DNA from: Sipunculus nudus
Lineage: Eukaryota; Annelida; Sipuncula; Golfingiida; Sipunculidae
Direction of reading: 5' to 3'
NCBI GenBank assembly: GCA_026874595.1
Contig: CM049311.1
Location: 22,064,676-22,128,675, forward strand
DNA length: 64,000 bases
Shown: in pieces, positions 12,130-24,416 of the stretch
How positions within the stretch are numbered: the stretch's first letter is position 1
How the letters are laid out: each line of letters starts with the position of its first letter
Made by a program: the position numbers and the translations under genes
Notes under the pieces: model-generated
Database searches by the model: none
Told to the model about the DNA's origin: nothing
Seen by the model: only the letters and a program-made list of their open reading frames with translations

Positions 12130-13292
12130 CCACCCGGGCTCATGTGACGTAAATATAACTGGTGATTTCGCCCTTGGTGGTAACAAATAAAACGGTCATC
12201 AGAGTCTATGGCATGAACGTACGTTAAAGATTTAATGTAATTACACTTAAATAGAGATTTCATACCTCCAAGATCACAGCTCTCGCGGCGTGTAACCTGG
12301 GTTTCTTATACCGAGCGATTGTGGCCGGGTGGTGATAGTATTTATAAAGCTAAAACCACACTTTGTACGCACTTGTGGGCTTGACAAAGAATGCTCAGTC
12401 ACCCGATACTGAGGAGTAAACGTCTCCACTGGTCTAACCATCGATCTCACTTCACTGATTCGATTAAGCCATTTGACTCATGTGTTTGAGAATTAGTTGG
12501 TCCACAAGCTAATTTGACAAGCACCTGCATATGGCGAATAATTGAATTAAGTAAGTGTGCTCAAACAGTCGGTCGGACGAACATTGCAAAGCCATCACAA
12601 GCGACTTCCCGTTCTGAAATCGATGAGCCTCGGCACCCTTCGGACAGACAGGTCGTGGTGACATTCCGTGAACCGTCCTGCTTTGCTGTGTTCTGCGTTT
12701 CATTGCATTTTTATGTACCCCGCCGACTGTCAGCGTTTAATGTTAATGGGTATGAGCCCTTGATCGTATTTATACAAAGATAATTCCTATGTCTGAGCAA
12801 ACCAAATCATTGTAATGGTTCATCAACTGGGGTCCATAAGGGAGATACGTTAATGAAAATGATTAACTTGCAATTTGTGTTATTAACGTCCTCTAGTTGC
12901 TACTAATTGAAAACTACTTAATATACCTTAGTACCAATCAGCCTTTTGCGCATTAATTATAAATTACAATAATGTAATTTGAATTATATAGATATTTAAT
13001 CTATACCACATTGTTGGACGTTAACCTGGAGTGAGAGCTTATATGCGTGTGCTGCATGGAAATGTCGGCGATTTGTAATTATACTTATGGCTATTCTCGT
13101 ACGTCTTATCGTTGCATTATATTTAATTTATTAATTGCATGAAACGTACATAAAGCGGTCGCAAAACATTGGCAGTGGTTGCATTGAAACTTTGTTTAAC
13201 GCTAACATTTTATTTCCATTCATATTATACAGGACTATCAATTAATTTCCTGACAAGAATATTGAAGGTCCAGGAACTTTCCATTTATCAAC

Positions 13293-13294
<2 letters not shown>
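12130..13294. other. No gene supported
   Basis: Non-repetitive sequence of moderate composition (12130-12800) passing into AT-rich DNA. The open frames on both strands at 12509-12783 overlap each other and carry no domain. Confidence 0.4.

Positions 13295-13361
<67 letters not shown>
13295..13361. repeat. (AT)n microsatellite
   Basis: About 67 bases of uninterrupted AT dinucleotide. The Tyr/Ile-rich end of the ORF here is an artefact of it. Confidence 0.95.
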
Positions 13362-13365
<4 letters not shown>

Positions 13366-13961
13366 CTAATATTATTTGTTTTAAAAAGAAGGGTTGTGAT
13401 GTAGATTGGGATCACAAATTAATTTATAATCATATTTCGGGAATAACATTTAAACGGTGGGTAACTTCCACACAAGAAGTCAAAATCTATTCCCATGGCT
13501 TTTGAAAAAATGAACTGCTCCACGAGAAAAATGCATAAAATAACTATTTATATCAGCAAACCTTTTAAAACTTGATACCTTGCATATGACCATAATAAAT
13601 CTAAACATACAGACATACGCTTCGCAAAACATGGGGTTTCCTGTCGCCAAGACCTTCTATACAATATTCAGTCTTAATTAGTTCTAGCCAGGTGCATGTC
13701 AGAGGTTCTTATGTCATTGGGTGATTAATGTCTCAACTAAAACCTATTACATATGCCAGATAGTTTGTCAAGATGAAATGCGTTGCCGTGGATACCTAGG
13801 TTTAATATATGGGCTTCATGTATGAGTGCCAGAACTGTCAACTCAGGCACTCAGCTACTGTCAGATTAAATCCAGCCCCCTAACAAATAAGCTTGGCTGG
13901 GTTTATAGGTTTCACCAACATATACATCTTCCAACAGAACTTCAGTAGTAGGGTAGCCGCC

Positions 13962-14078
13962 CTGTTTATCTATAGGGTTGTGGTCAAATTGCAACTCGAT
14001 AAGTTTGTAAAGCGGGTTATCGGCCGTTTATATATAACATTGAGGTCAAATCGCAGCTCGATAAGCTTGTAAGCAAAA
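13962..14078 (+). repeat. 62-bp tandem duplication
   Basis: Two adjacent copies start at 13962 and 14024. They share C.GTTTAT.TATA, GAGGTCAAAT or TGGTCAAAT, and CTCGATAAG.TTGTAA, with scattered substitutions. Confidence 0.7.
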
Positions 14079-14361
14079 TTAAAAAAAAAAAAAAATGGGA
14101 AAACTTTCAAACCTCACTCTTTGGTCTGTATTCTTCCAACTATAAGAACATCAAATGGTTTTAAGAATGTTTGGTTGAAATGTAAAGTTTTAATACAATT
14201 AAGAAGAGGGGAAATGATATGACAAGGAAATGGGCTATGCTATTATTCTCAAATATCGTCACTCTGCTCGAAATATTGGTTCTCTAAAAAAAAAAAACTT
14301 TTTTTTTGTCTTTTGGAGGGATCATGATTTTGTCTTGGTTGGTTCGTTACTAGAGTGGCTG

Positions 14362-14394
14362 GTGATCAGTGGCTTTTTTCGAGCCACTGATCAC
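14362..14394. repeat. Perfect hairpin, 13-bp stem
   Basis: GTGATCAGTGGCT at 14362-14374 pairs exactly with AGCCACTGATCAC at 14382-14394 across a 7-base loop. No link to a gene is evident. Confidence 0.8.
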
Positions 14395-14511
14395 AAGCGC
14401 TGCAAAATAAGTGCTACTGTATTAAGCATAATTTTAAATATTGTCTAAAACATAAACGGACACATTTTGGAGCACTTTTATTTAGTGAGAGAATCTTTCC
14501 CCCGTTAGGAA

Positions 14512-14515
<4 letters not shown>

Positions 14516-14603
<88 letters not shown>
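14516..14603. repeat. (AT)n microsatellite
   Basis: About 88 bases of AT dinucleotide with one phase break near 14564. Confidence 0.95.
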
Positions 14604-14608
<5 letters not shown>

Positions 14609-14726
14609 GTTTTGTTTGTCTAACGTATTATCATATACTTCTTGATGTGCCTGTTTAATACTTAATAAAGAACATTTATATAAGCACCTCGTGTAACAAA
14701 GATGAAATCGCTAACAAGTAATCCCA

Positions 14727-14928
14727 AAGCGGATACAAGGGGGAGAGGGTCAAGGAGGTCCAGAACCCCTTTTTTCAGCCGCCGAAACCTTTTTTGAGGG
14801 GTTCAGACAAATTTTTGCGGCCTGGACCACCACCCCCCTTTTTCCGTCCATGGGACCTTTTTTAGGCTTTGTCATTAGCCCAACTGGGTAAGACAACCCC
14901 TTTTCCTAAATTCTGGATCCGCCCCTAA
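14727..14928. mobile_element. GGATCCGCCCC-type inverted-repeat element
   Basis: The left end GCGGATACAAGGGGGAG and the right end TTCTGGATCCGCCCCTA form imperfect inverted termini around a C/G-run-rich interior (CCCCTTTTTTCAG, CACCCCCCTTTTT). The type is common in molluscan genomes. It has no coding capacity. Related pieces lie at 15043-15144, 61238-61444 and 62181-62243. Confidence 0.55.
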
Positions 14929-15042
14929 ATGATTTTCCAACAGTTCACTGGGGCATTAAATACACCAATGGCATCCATGCAGTGAATGGCATTGGTATAC
15001 GCATTTCTGAAGCGAGCCAATGCAGAGCCACCAAAGTGTTAT

Positions 15043-15144
15043 AAGGCTAGACCCCCTTTTTCCGGACCTAAGGATCTATTAAGGATTTTGTCCACTGTTC
15101 TTCCTGGTTGGGCCCCTCGTTTCCTAAATCTCAGATCCGCCCCT
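15043..15144. mobile_element. Partial copy of the GGATCCGCCCC-type element
   Basis: It contains GACCCCCTTTTTCCGGACC, TTAAGGATTTTGTC, GGGCCCCTCGTTTCCTAAAT and the end AGATCCGCCCCTGC, matching the right part of 14727-14928. Its left terminus is missing. Confidence 0.55.
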
Positions 15145-15704
15145 GCTTTGAAACGTGTTTGATTACATCTGTTTCCAGCAAATAAATATGTTTGTGATAC
15201 TTAATGAAATAATTTAATATATTGTAAACATGCGTATGTTCAATGTAGAAAGATTGTTTTCCTTGGAATGTATTGGATTTTAATTTTCAGGTTCGACTCA
15301 TAAAGGCATGTAGTCCGCTTTCTTGTTTTGACGTTGATTTTAATTTTCAAATTTGACCATCGAGACAAGAATAAGTTCGGCCGTTCCGACAATCCCTTGA
15401 TGCAAGAGATTTGTAACGATTTGAAACGACCGTTGGTGAAAGGGTGCCATAAACTACTGAGGGTACATGCACCCAGTGACCCGTGATGATATGACGTCGA
15501 GCAAATGTGCAATTACACCGACAGATGTATATACTTCAACCGGTACCTGTATCGTCACACTGTTCATTAGCAGGCTGATGTTATGTAGTCAGAAATTATG
15601 TTGAGGTGTCTGCGGGTATACACGGCTTCGGGGATACATAAACAATAGTGCACTTACCCATTTTCCCTTAACAGCTGATGTTTACGATCGATGTATTAGG
15701 GAAA

Positions 15705-15768
15705 ATATCGATATCTAACATTAATATATAAAACTAATATTGATATCTAACATTAGTATATAACATAG
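15705..15768 (+). repeat. 32-bp tandem duplication
   Basis: Copies start at 15705 and 15737 and share GATATCTAACATTA.TATATAA with few differences. Confidence 0.75.
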
Positions 15769-15829
15769 ATCCACACACTTCGGCTTAGCAGCCATCTCAG
15801 GTAACTATTATGTCTCATTTTCTAATATA

Positions 15830-15965
15830 GAAAATAATGCATAATAAAGGATTGTGCAATAATAAACCAGCAGTCCCATTCCCAATGTCATCATTTAGAA
15901 AAGATTGCATAATAAAGGATTGCCCAATACGGGACCAGCAGTCCCATTCCCCATTTCACCATGAC
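15830..15965 (+). repeat. 68-bp tandem duplication
   Basis: Copies occupy 15830-15897 and 15898-15965. They share GCATAATAAAGGATTG and ACCAGCAGTCCCATTCCC. High identity suggests a fairly recent duplication. Confidence 0.8.
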
Positions 15966-16243
15966 GTAGTCCTCACAGCGATGGCGACGGATGGGTTCGA
16001 TTAACAACAGTCAATGCGCAATTTTACATGAAAATTCTCAATGTAATTATCTTAACTAGCGTATTTCTGAACCCGCATATGTACTGTTGTATACTAATGT
16101 TACGACATTAAACAACATGTGATTGTTCGATGAATTTTGGACAATGTAAAAGTAGTCAGACATTCAGCATATTTCATGTTATATTCACCAACATATTCTG
16201 AATATTGTTATATACTAAATCAAATGCCGGACTAGCATTTGTG

Positions 16244-16256
16244 ATATATATATATA

Positions 16257-16289
<33 letters not shown>
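16244..16289. repeat. (AT)n microsatellite
   Basis: AT dinucleotide run with one TT interruption near 16260, followed by looser AT-rich sequence. Confidence 0.9.
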
Positions 16290-16292
<3 letters not shown>

Positions 16293-16628
16293 ATAATTAT
16301 GTGTATATATGTGTAAATATATAAAATTTGTGTTTGTTTTGGTTTGTCTGTATTTTAATATTCCCAGTAAAAATAGATTATGGTTGTTATTATATGATCA
16401 TTGTGATGCTTAATATAATTATATTATTAATGACATATAATAAAAAAAAATAATAATCATCATCATCATCACCATCCTAGTGCCATGATTGCATCCAGTT
16501 ATATTTAGAACATTTTCAAAGAAGATGAATGGATCCCACAGGCGGTAAAAGATATTAGGGTTTGCGGAAATATTATATCGCCTATGACAGATTTGTGAAG
16601 TTAGTTAAATTTGGCAGAACAGGTACCC

Positions 16629-16644
16629 GGGGGGGGGGGGGGGG
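16629..16644 (+). repeat. Poly-G tract (G16)
   Basis: Sixteen consecutive G bases after GGTACCC. Such tracts often mark ends of G-rich dispersed repeats and are prone to assembly error. Confidence 0.85.
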
Positions 16645-17688
16645 TAGGCAGAAATTATGATACAATATCTTGCTTAGTGAAACCACACTATAAATTCATA
16701 ATGTATGGCTGCGAATATAAACCTTTAACAATGTGAGAGGTGTCCCAACTCCCATGACAAACACCTCTACAAGCTTCAGCTGGATGACACTTCCGTGTGT
16801 AATGAACACGATGAAATCCCGTGGTATCAGTACAAGGTGAATGCCAGGTTTTCATCACAAATCTGCCATTCACCGTGACGTCATCGGCTGCATCCCCCAC
16901 CAGACATCCGATTCACGGGATATTTTAAGAGCCTGGGTGAATGTCCGGTGTCGTTATAAATAGGTTTTATTACAAATATATTCTGTACCGGTGCAATATG
17001 CTACCATGCTAGAACATGTTCTCATTAAACTGACCAGGTTTATTATTTCACTATAATCAGCATAATTTGCCGTTCTATAACAGAGGCATAACTAGATACA
17101 CATTTATTTATGGCAATTTTTCATACTTTCATTCCCCATACTCGAATGTCACAGGCCTGGAACATGGTTAAGAACGTACTTACCAGCGAGGAAGCACTTT
17201 CTCAGATATTTCTATATGTGAATCTCCGATCTGCTTCACGATATTTATGAAATCGGGACTCGACAAAAATCCTCAAGTTGTTGAGTTTGTAAAGGGCACA
17301 GAAGAAAAACAAAAACATATAGTAAATGGTTGACTATTTTTATTTTATTCATGTCTCCATCAGGAATTTTTCGAATGCTAAGTACCTTGCAAAAAAATGA
17401 AAGAGAACTATGGGGCTCAAATGTGCCTACGTTTGGTTTATGAGTTCACCCCATGCAAGTAGTGTGAAAGCTGATATTGAGTGGGAGACTACTGCGCTCG
17501 GTATGAAGCTGAAATTTCGAAAAGGCAAAAATGTTGATTTCCTATAACACCATACCAGCTAAAAGCAAAAGAATCCGAACAAGCCCAAACAGTGATTTTC
17601 TAATTCTTTACGACACCCACGCTGCCAAGGGATATGTGTTCCTTTCAAACCAAGCCAGCTGTGAAGTTCAACTGATGTTAGATGTGAC
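16645..17688. other. No gene supported
   Basis: Short open frames without domain features. No repeat recognised. Confidence 0.4.
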
Positions 17689-17745
17689 GTCAGACTGGAG
17701 CGGGCTGTAAAGTCAGACTGGAGCTGACTTGAAAGTTAGACTTCC
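17689..17745 (+). repeat. 23-bp short tandem repeat, about 2.5 units
   Basis: GTCAGACTGGAGC begins units at 17689 and 17712, and a partial third unit (GTTAGACTT) starts at 17735. Confidence 0.65.
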
Positions 17746-18180
17746 GATGGCAATGTTTTTGAAGAGCGACCACATTACATTTCACGACGAATCTCACAGC
17801 ATATTGCCGAAATTGCATTTGCCGAAATGTCTCTGTTTCTTGCTGACGTGGACCGTTGTATATGGCGATATGTTCCTTTTAGTTATATTTCATGAGAATC
17901 ACGGCATCTGTGCCTTGTGTCTTACATCGGTGGCAATCTGATTAGCATTGATCGGAACCCCGTACATCTTATTGATATAATATCAATAAATAATGCAACG
18001 AAACATCTACTACAAAGGGATACCTGCCTGTGTGATATTGATTAGAAAGTATTTTAGATTTGTAAAACACTGATTAATCAAGGGAGGCCTTTTTGAACAA
18101 TCCAAACTTTGTAATTTATACGCTCTGGATCAGAAGAGTTAATGAATTACTACGAAACTTATTCGTGAATGAGAAAGCGC

Positions 18181-18480
18181 TCTGCCTCCTCCGGGGATAC
18201 ATTTTCTTCCATTTGTAACTCAAAGAGACGGATTACAAGCAATGAATGAGAGATAATTAATTTATTGAATAATTAACCAGGCAATTCTTGGCTTCAATCA
18301 GTATAAACGTTAACGCATGAGCAAATCGTTTAATTAGGCCCTGGTGAATTGTACATATTCCTCGTCAGCGTCGCCGCAATAACACAATTTGCATTTCCGG
18401 CCAACTGCTGATTGGCCATGTAATTTGTAAATGAGATATTTCATTTGTTTTTAAATCGGGACTTTATGGTAATGTTCTTG
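18181..18480. promoter_or_regulatory. Candidate regulatory segment with homeodomain and POU sites
   Basis: Repeat-free segment with an ATAATTAATTTATTGAATAATTAACC-like cluster (18252-18277), TTTAATTAGG (near 18330), the octamer-like ATTTGCAT (18387-18394), an ATTGGCC CCAAT-type box (18411) and AAATGAGATATTTCAT. Such clustering in sequence without coding potential resembles developmental enhancers. No conservation data are available here, so this is inference from motif density. Confidence 0.3.
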
Positions 18481-19389
18481 TTATTATGAGAACTAAAAGA
18501 CCAACATGAACCAGAGAACAGAGATAATACTATTCGTATTATTTTACGTTTACAGGTTCATATGTTGTTTAAATAAGTTGAAGTTTGACAGACTAAGATC
18601 ATATGTTGTAAAATGAAAGTTATAATATGAGAGAGAGCGCGGATTAATAGAAGTATAATTAAAGACACTTCGGTATAATAATCGATTCTTTCCCAGGCTG
18701 ATACAAAATATGAATATTGTATAAAAGACTAATGTTTGATAAAGTGCACTTTCCTTGGTTTAGACTGCTTTAGCAGCATATGTCTTTATTTGCCGTTTAA
18801 TACTTCTCTATGTCTAAAACGGATGCTTGGTGTATATTGCACCAGCAAGTCTGATAACTGCGGTCATTCCAGTGATTTCACCACCTCTTAACATTGTTGG
18901 AACTTTTTTATATTTGATTTTTTTGGTTCTGCTGCTTCATTATCTAGTTTTATCGTTATTTATCTTAAATAATCACCGGAATCCTAAACAGCTAAAAGGT
19001 ATGGTTGTTGTAGTCGTAATCATGTGAAAATGACCCTATAGCCCTAGTTATCTGTCAGGGAAAAGGTCAAACCTTTATCTCTCCACGATTAATTCATGAT
19101 AGATAGACGGAGCACTTGAACGTCATTTCCCCTATTATGCGGAAGCTTAGGTGTAAATACGTGTTGACGTATCTTGCATGATTAAAACATTTTGGTTCAA
19201 AGTATATAGGTCCACAAAAGGGATGCCACTAAAAGAATCTCATACTAACGAATCTTAAGAAGAACTACTGTTAATAACTTAAATGAAATCAGATGACTTT
19301 TAGGAAAATTGTCAACCGTCAGTAACCAGTCTACAACAGTTTGATAATAAAAAATACTGGCTCGCAAAAAGGTGATCAACATAGGTGGC
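18481..19389. other. No gene supported
   Basis: AT-rich, without recognisable exons or repeats. Confidence 0.4.
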
Positions 19390-19590
19390 GCCAGCAAAAG
19401 TAGTCCCACTTAAACCCTTCCTAGGGGGAAACCTTGTGCCAAGTTTATTTTTTTTAAGTTATCGTCCGGAAACCTTGCGGACAGACAGACAGGGAGACTG
19501 TCAGTATATCCGACGGACAGACAGACGGACATGAATACGTCATTTTCTCCTTTCTTCAAGAAGTGTGTGTGTGTGTGTGTGGGGGGGGGG
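19390..19590 (+). repeat. GACGGACAGA-type repeat remnant followed by (GT)n(G)n
   Basis: It contains ATAGGTGGCGCCAGC, GCGGACAGACAGACAGG and CGACGGACAGACAGACGGAC, related in style to the repeat at 6741-7570. It is followed by a GT run and a G11 tract at about 19563-19590. Confidence 0.6.
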
Positions 19591-21516
19591 TGGAATTATA
19601 AAATTTCGCAAATTCAAGTGGGTAATTTTATATTCATGTCCTCCCTATTACATCAGAAAAGCGTTGGTCGACAAAAAGCTTAATTCGGAGAATTTTTGAA
19701 CTGGTGCAAGGGAAATACGTTTGTCGTTAGAGTTTGTTCCAACCTGATGTGTCTATCTCTTCTTTGTGCTTTTTATCAAATGTTGATGTACTTGAGCAAT
19801 TTTTGAACAACAGATGATGAACATGCGAGGAAAATATAATGAAATATTAAATCTTGATAATTCATTGTTATACGTTGTGAATGTATAAACTTTTCTGTAC
19901 ATGTTGTGGCGGTACTGTATAATACTCTGGTGAAATGCATTGCTTTTCTTCAGAATATATTTAAAAGTATTAAGAGTTATGGTGTTAGTTTCCTTTTTAA
20001 TTACAGCTACATTAACTTATATATTCGGAACAAAATACCTTTTTTTGTAATATGTGAACTCCCTCGGAAAAAAGTTCAAAAACCAAAGGGCTACTCCAGG
20101 GGGAACGGTCTATAGTACTTAACATAGGTACATGGTGTTTCCAATTTCGCTAAGAGAGCAGCAAAACCCCTTCCTTATAATGCTTGAACGGATATTGATG
20201 TACTATTCCCAAGTGGCTTTTACCTCCACTCCGTAATAGCACGTGATCATAGTAATTGGCAATTCCCAAGATATGGTCCCAATACCAATCACTCTACATC
20301 ATTAAACTCACAGTGGTGGCTGGAAAAACGAACTATTCAACATGTATTTGTGTGTATAGAAGATAAATCTGACATCAACCTTTTTGGAGTATAAAATATA
20401 AAAACTCTATTGCGTGACAGATTCTGAAGCCGTTTCTTATTCCAGCCAAACGTAATCATAGAATATTCCTTTTACTTGGATTAATAATCCAATACCTTAT
20501 CTCTTAATCGGGCCATTACAACACTTTAAATGTCAGATAAAAAAAAAAAAATTAATGTTTTCTTAGAGAGTAAATAACATTGAAGAAATCATCCATTATC
20601 AGCGTTATTTTTTGTTCTTCCGTTCCATATTTACTGATGCACGTGAATTGGTGGTTTTGAATGTATTGTAATTTTAACATTAGTTAAAACGGGGTATATC
20701 CCGCCTCGAAACAGACGACTGATTTTAATATTAATCAGGCAATATGCGCAATCATACACAGAGGAATTTCACATGATTCATAAAAAAATCTACTTAGCCT
20801 TGGTCGTTTGAGCCATGAGACCAGTTAGGTTTTCACAGCAAAATTATGGCAAATTGAAATACAAAATAGGGAAGAACTCCTTAGGAAAGCTTATAGCCTT
20901 CACACAAAGTGCTCTGCCTACTAGGTTTGGTACGGACATAAAAGGAAAATAATTAAATCACAATCAATAAACAAGTTTTATTTAAGCAGGGAAATATGTT
21001 TATACTTATTTTGGAACGTTGTCATTGGGTATTATTTATAACAGCAAAAATGAGGCAAGAGGTTTCAAGGAACAATGCCTGGCGAAGCTATCATTTGTTT
21101 TAAAGCGTGAAATTGTGACGTTACAACTCATTTTTATAAAAAAAAAACATGCTTTTTTCACATTGAATCATAATAAGTACACCAGAATTAATACATGTCT
21201 TTTTAAATCGTGAAAAAAAACACCTGTTCCGTTTTGCATAGCGTAAAAGCGGTCGATTCGCATAGATTAATTAAATCTGAAAAACTGTAAAATGACGTCC
21301 ATGGGACCATATCCAATTAGATTAAAGCCACGATAGGGAAACATATTTGTTAATATAACTCGCGGCAGATTAAACCACAGCTTACCATCGGACTGTAGGA
21401 ACTTAGCACTAGCCATTCCTGTGTATTGTTTGCAGTAAATTTAGCAGGTTTAATTCCAGATTGATCACTTGGGACAATAGTACAAGCTGGCTCGCAGACG
21501 TTCATTAAGAAATCAA
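19591..21516. other. No gene supported
   Basis: AT-rich sequence. A repeat-free part at about 21290-21430 contains CCAATTAGATTAAAGCC, reminiscent of paired homeodomain sites, but too little to call. Confidence 0.35.
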
Positions 21517-21984
21517 TCAATACTTGTAGTGAACTCCGTGGAAAGTTCCCATGTTGGACCTAGTCACATCATACATCTCAGGGTAGTTTTTAAATATATA
21601 AAACAACACACATATTGTGTTTTTAGCTTGATCATTAAGCTGTATGTCATTTAATACACGCCCCCAATACATCCGTGCCGGTCCACCTACGAGACCCATC
21701 CCCGCACCTGGCCGGACGACCCGGGACGCTAGTAAAGTGAACGAAAGCGAGGCTCGGCAAACGCGCCGCGGTTTCCCCAAGGGGAACACTTGCACATCTA
21801 TAGCTGGCAACGGGCAGCCGTGCATCACTCGCTGTGGATCGTACCGTGGAATATGAAGATTTCCAATCAAAGCTGAACCAGAGTCTTTCATGCAGATATT
21901 AATGGTTACACATGTGGCACCGATTGTCGCATAAACAGACTGTTCAGAAAGTGGCATATGCAGGTATACACCGGGAGATGCCAT
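21517..21984 (-). other. 155-codon open frame over a CpG-rich patch, doubtful
   Basis: The longest minus-strand frame outside the LTR-like unit. Residues around 50-105 come from the GC- and CpG-rich block 21655-21850, where stop codons are rare for compositional reasons, and a 70-codon frame on the plus strand overlaps it. No signal peptide, domain or splice structure is recognised. A real exon cannot be excluded, but composition alone can explain it. Confidence 0.15.
21655..21850. promoter_or_regulatory. CpG-rich patch
   Basis: A roughly 200-base block with many CpG dinucleotides (for example GGCCGGACGACCCGGGACGC and ACGCGCCGCGG) inside AT-rich surroundings. It could be an unmethylated regulatory patch, an exon, or a repeat fragment. 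The sequence does not decide between these. Confidence 0.3.
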
Positions 21985-22305
21985 ACGGGCTTCCTGGCGC
22001 TATATACAGGTTGCGATAGCGAACCGAATAGTTCACCATCGGGGAGGTTGTCAGGAAATCAGTGTGCTACGTGTGTGAGGTGTTCCGAACTTTTTGTGAT
22101 TATATTTGTGATCGACTGCACCAAGTTAAGGGTGTACACTGATTTGGATCTACACTGAGTATTGTTAATTCTAAAATCACACGGTGCATATCATTACGGC
22201 AGCAAATATGAAGCTGGATAACCCTACCCCAGTGTTCAGATGACGAGACGCCCTACCATTTAAGGTAAGAAACATCACCGGCCCAGCTTAAATGTACATA
22301 CGTAC

Positions 22306-22313
<8 letters not shown>

Positions 22314-22358
<45 letters not shown>
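22314..22358. repeat. (AT)n microsatellite
   Basis: AT dinucleotide run of about 45 bases followed by related TATATGTAATATA sequence to about 22415. Confidence 0.95.
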
Positions 22359-22361
<3 letters not shown>

Positions 22362-22779
22362 GTATATTTATAATTATATATGTAATATATATGTAATATA
22401 CATATATGTGTGTGTGGTAATTGCTTATGGTTTATGCTTTATGCTTATGAAAACAAAGTTACGTACAAACACCTGTAAAACAAAATGTATACTCGCCATA
22501 TGTAAACTTCTGTAATTCCTTAACGAGAGAGAAGAGGGGAATACAGAGGGGGCCAGCATATGTATTTGGTGTGAAGTCCATTCCAATTTTTATAATATAA
22601 ATTCGACGAAAGGCTATGATTTAATTTACCCACACAGAGAAATATAAAGCGGACATATTTTCGCTACCAGTGGATGCAGGTTGACATATACCACTAACTG
22701 TAACTGGTATAGAGGTTATAATTTAGTGGAGTGCCGAGGAACTACGAGCATGAGTCTCCGTATTACTTAGTATTATCTG

Positions 22780-23170
22780 ATTCTTCAACGCTGCCTTTCT
22801 CATACCAGCTGCGGAGACAGTTATTGATGAAACGTTACAAGGCTTGTTTTACTAAATGATACATCGCACATTTGGCAGACACCACAATACCTGAAACAAA
22901 TAGCGAGGCAATCAGCTTACCTGTCACGAACAGACGCGATGGTTTCCTGTAGGGCTTTTCTATGGCTTTATTAATTTCTTATAACCGCTTAGGGGTTCTG
23001 TATTGACAGCCGCTTTTTCATTATTAAAAATGAGGATGAGTTTTACACTGCCCGACTCGGTGCACTGTTAATACAGTGTCTGCTGCTTGGAGTACGGCCT
23101 ATCGCTAATGCGGCAACCTGGAAATACAGCCTTGGCATGATGACCCCAGGAGATAATGAATCAGATTTAT
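22780..23170. promoter_or_regulatory. Repeat-free segment of even composition, possible regulatory DNA
   Basis: It contains TTTATTAATTT, TTGACAGCC (TALE-type TGACAG core), TCGCTAATGCGGC and AATGAATCAGATTTATTG in otherwise non-repetitive sequence. No coding frame. Regulatory function is a guess from composition and motif content. Confidence 0.2.
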
Positions 23171-23656
23171 TGCCTTGTAGAGACAGATATGGCATTCTTA
23201 AAGTATAAAAAGTAAAACTGAAAAATAGTACAGGTGATAGCCTCTTTACCGACCTTCTGTCAGTGTTCCTGTATTTTTTATTATTTTACATGAACAAATA
23301 CATAATAAAATGATTCCAGGTTAAGAAGAAGAGATTGTGATGTTATAATGCATGAATAATGATCTATGTACCCACTGCCAACTTGGGTTAAGTTTGTAAT
23401 TTGTGTATGTGCGTTTGCATGTTTGCATATTTGTTACAGTGTTCCCTCGCAAAATAGGATCTAGTCCACAGGGAAATTCAGTGTTCTCTCTAAGGGGCCA
23501 TGATACCTTTAATACAAATAAACATATCCATGTTTTAAAGCAGGCCACTATCTCTAACATTGTCTGGTTTCTTACATCGTGTCAACCTCGGTTTGTCCCT
23601 TTGATTGATTAGAGAAGAAACTGTAACGGCTTGTAAATAAAGCTGTCATGTATTTG

Positions 23657-23992
23657 TAAGGCAAAAAAAAGGTATGGTTCTCAGGCACCGCCCGCATCAA
23701 TTTTAAACCCCCGCATCAAAAATTTTTATTTTGATTTTCATTAGAAACTCACCAATTTTGAGCTGCAGCTTCTCGGACATTTCTTTCAAGAAGATAAAAT
23801 CATAAAATTTCCTTTGTTATGTAGTGCTTTTACTTGTTTAGCAAAATAAATCGGTTATTATCATGCTTTTCCCTTATCATTTGACATTTTTATCGAAACA
23901 TACAAACAAATTAAAAACAAAAAAACCGCCCGCCCACATTGATTTCGGAAAAAAAGTGCCTGAGAACCATAACTTTTTTTATTTTGGCCTAA
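23657..23992 (+). mobile_element. Small inverted-repeat element (MITE-like), copy B
   Basis: The left end TAAGGCAAAAAAAAGGTATGG continues into TTCTCAGGCA. The right end is TGCCTGAGAACCATAAC followed by T-rich sequence and GGCCTAA. The termini are therefore inverted repeats about 28-33 bases long, built on GGTATGGTTCTCAGGCA. Immediately inside, CCCGCATCAATTTTAAA and a rightward ...CCCGCCCACATTGATTT block form further partly paired arms. About 336 bp, no coding capacity. Copies also lie at 7838-8166 and 55972-56268. The superfamily is not identified. Confidence 0.8.
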
Positions 23993-24053
23993 GTCTTCTA
24001 CCATTACTTATATGGCGGTGGTTCATTGTGTCATTTAAGGGGCGGACCAATTT

Positions 24054-24076
24054 CCCCCCCCCCCCGGGGGGGGGGG
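24054..24076. repeat. C12G11 self-complementary block
   Basis: Twelve C followed directly by eleven G: a perfect inverted homopolymer pair with no loop. It may mark the junction of two G-rich repeat ends or an assembly-prone site. Confidence 0.8.
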
Positions 24077-24415
24077 ATCTATAGTGGTTTAGCCACATAT
24101 CTTAAATGAAGACTTTCTGGAATTTCTAAACTTCTTCAACCTTACTCAAGGCTTCAGTCAAATTCTGTTTATCTGAGATATTCAAGCCCTATATCGTTAA
24201 ATATATGTACAAATTCATATAGATCAGGCAATTAATAATAACAATTAGTTGTATTTTTACAATATTATTAGCAACGGGTTTTGGGACACAATTTCTAAGT
24301 TTATTGAATAAAATGTTTGTCGAGAAGGAGGGATTAGGTTCACGATCACAGAAAGCCCCAACTCAGGATTCGCCTGCAATTGAAGACAAAACAGAAGAAT
24401 AAATAAAATTCAGTG

Positions 24416-24416
<1 letters not shown>

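Noticed and set aside
23863-24084. Frames at 23863-24084 and 56207-56401 sharing KKVPENH
   Set aside because: The shared peptide is the translated right TIR of the MITE-like family, not a protein family.
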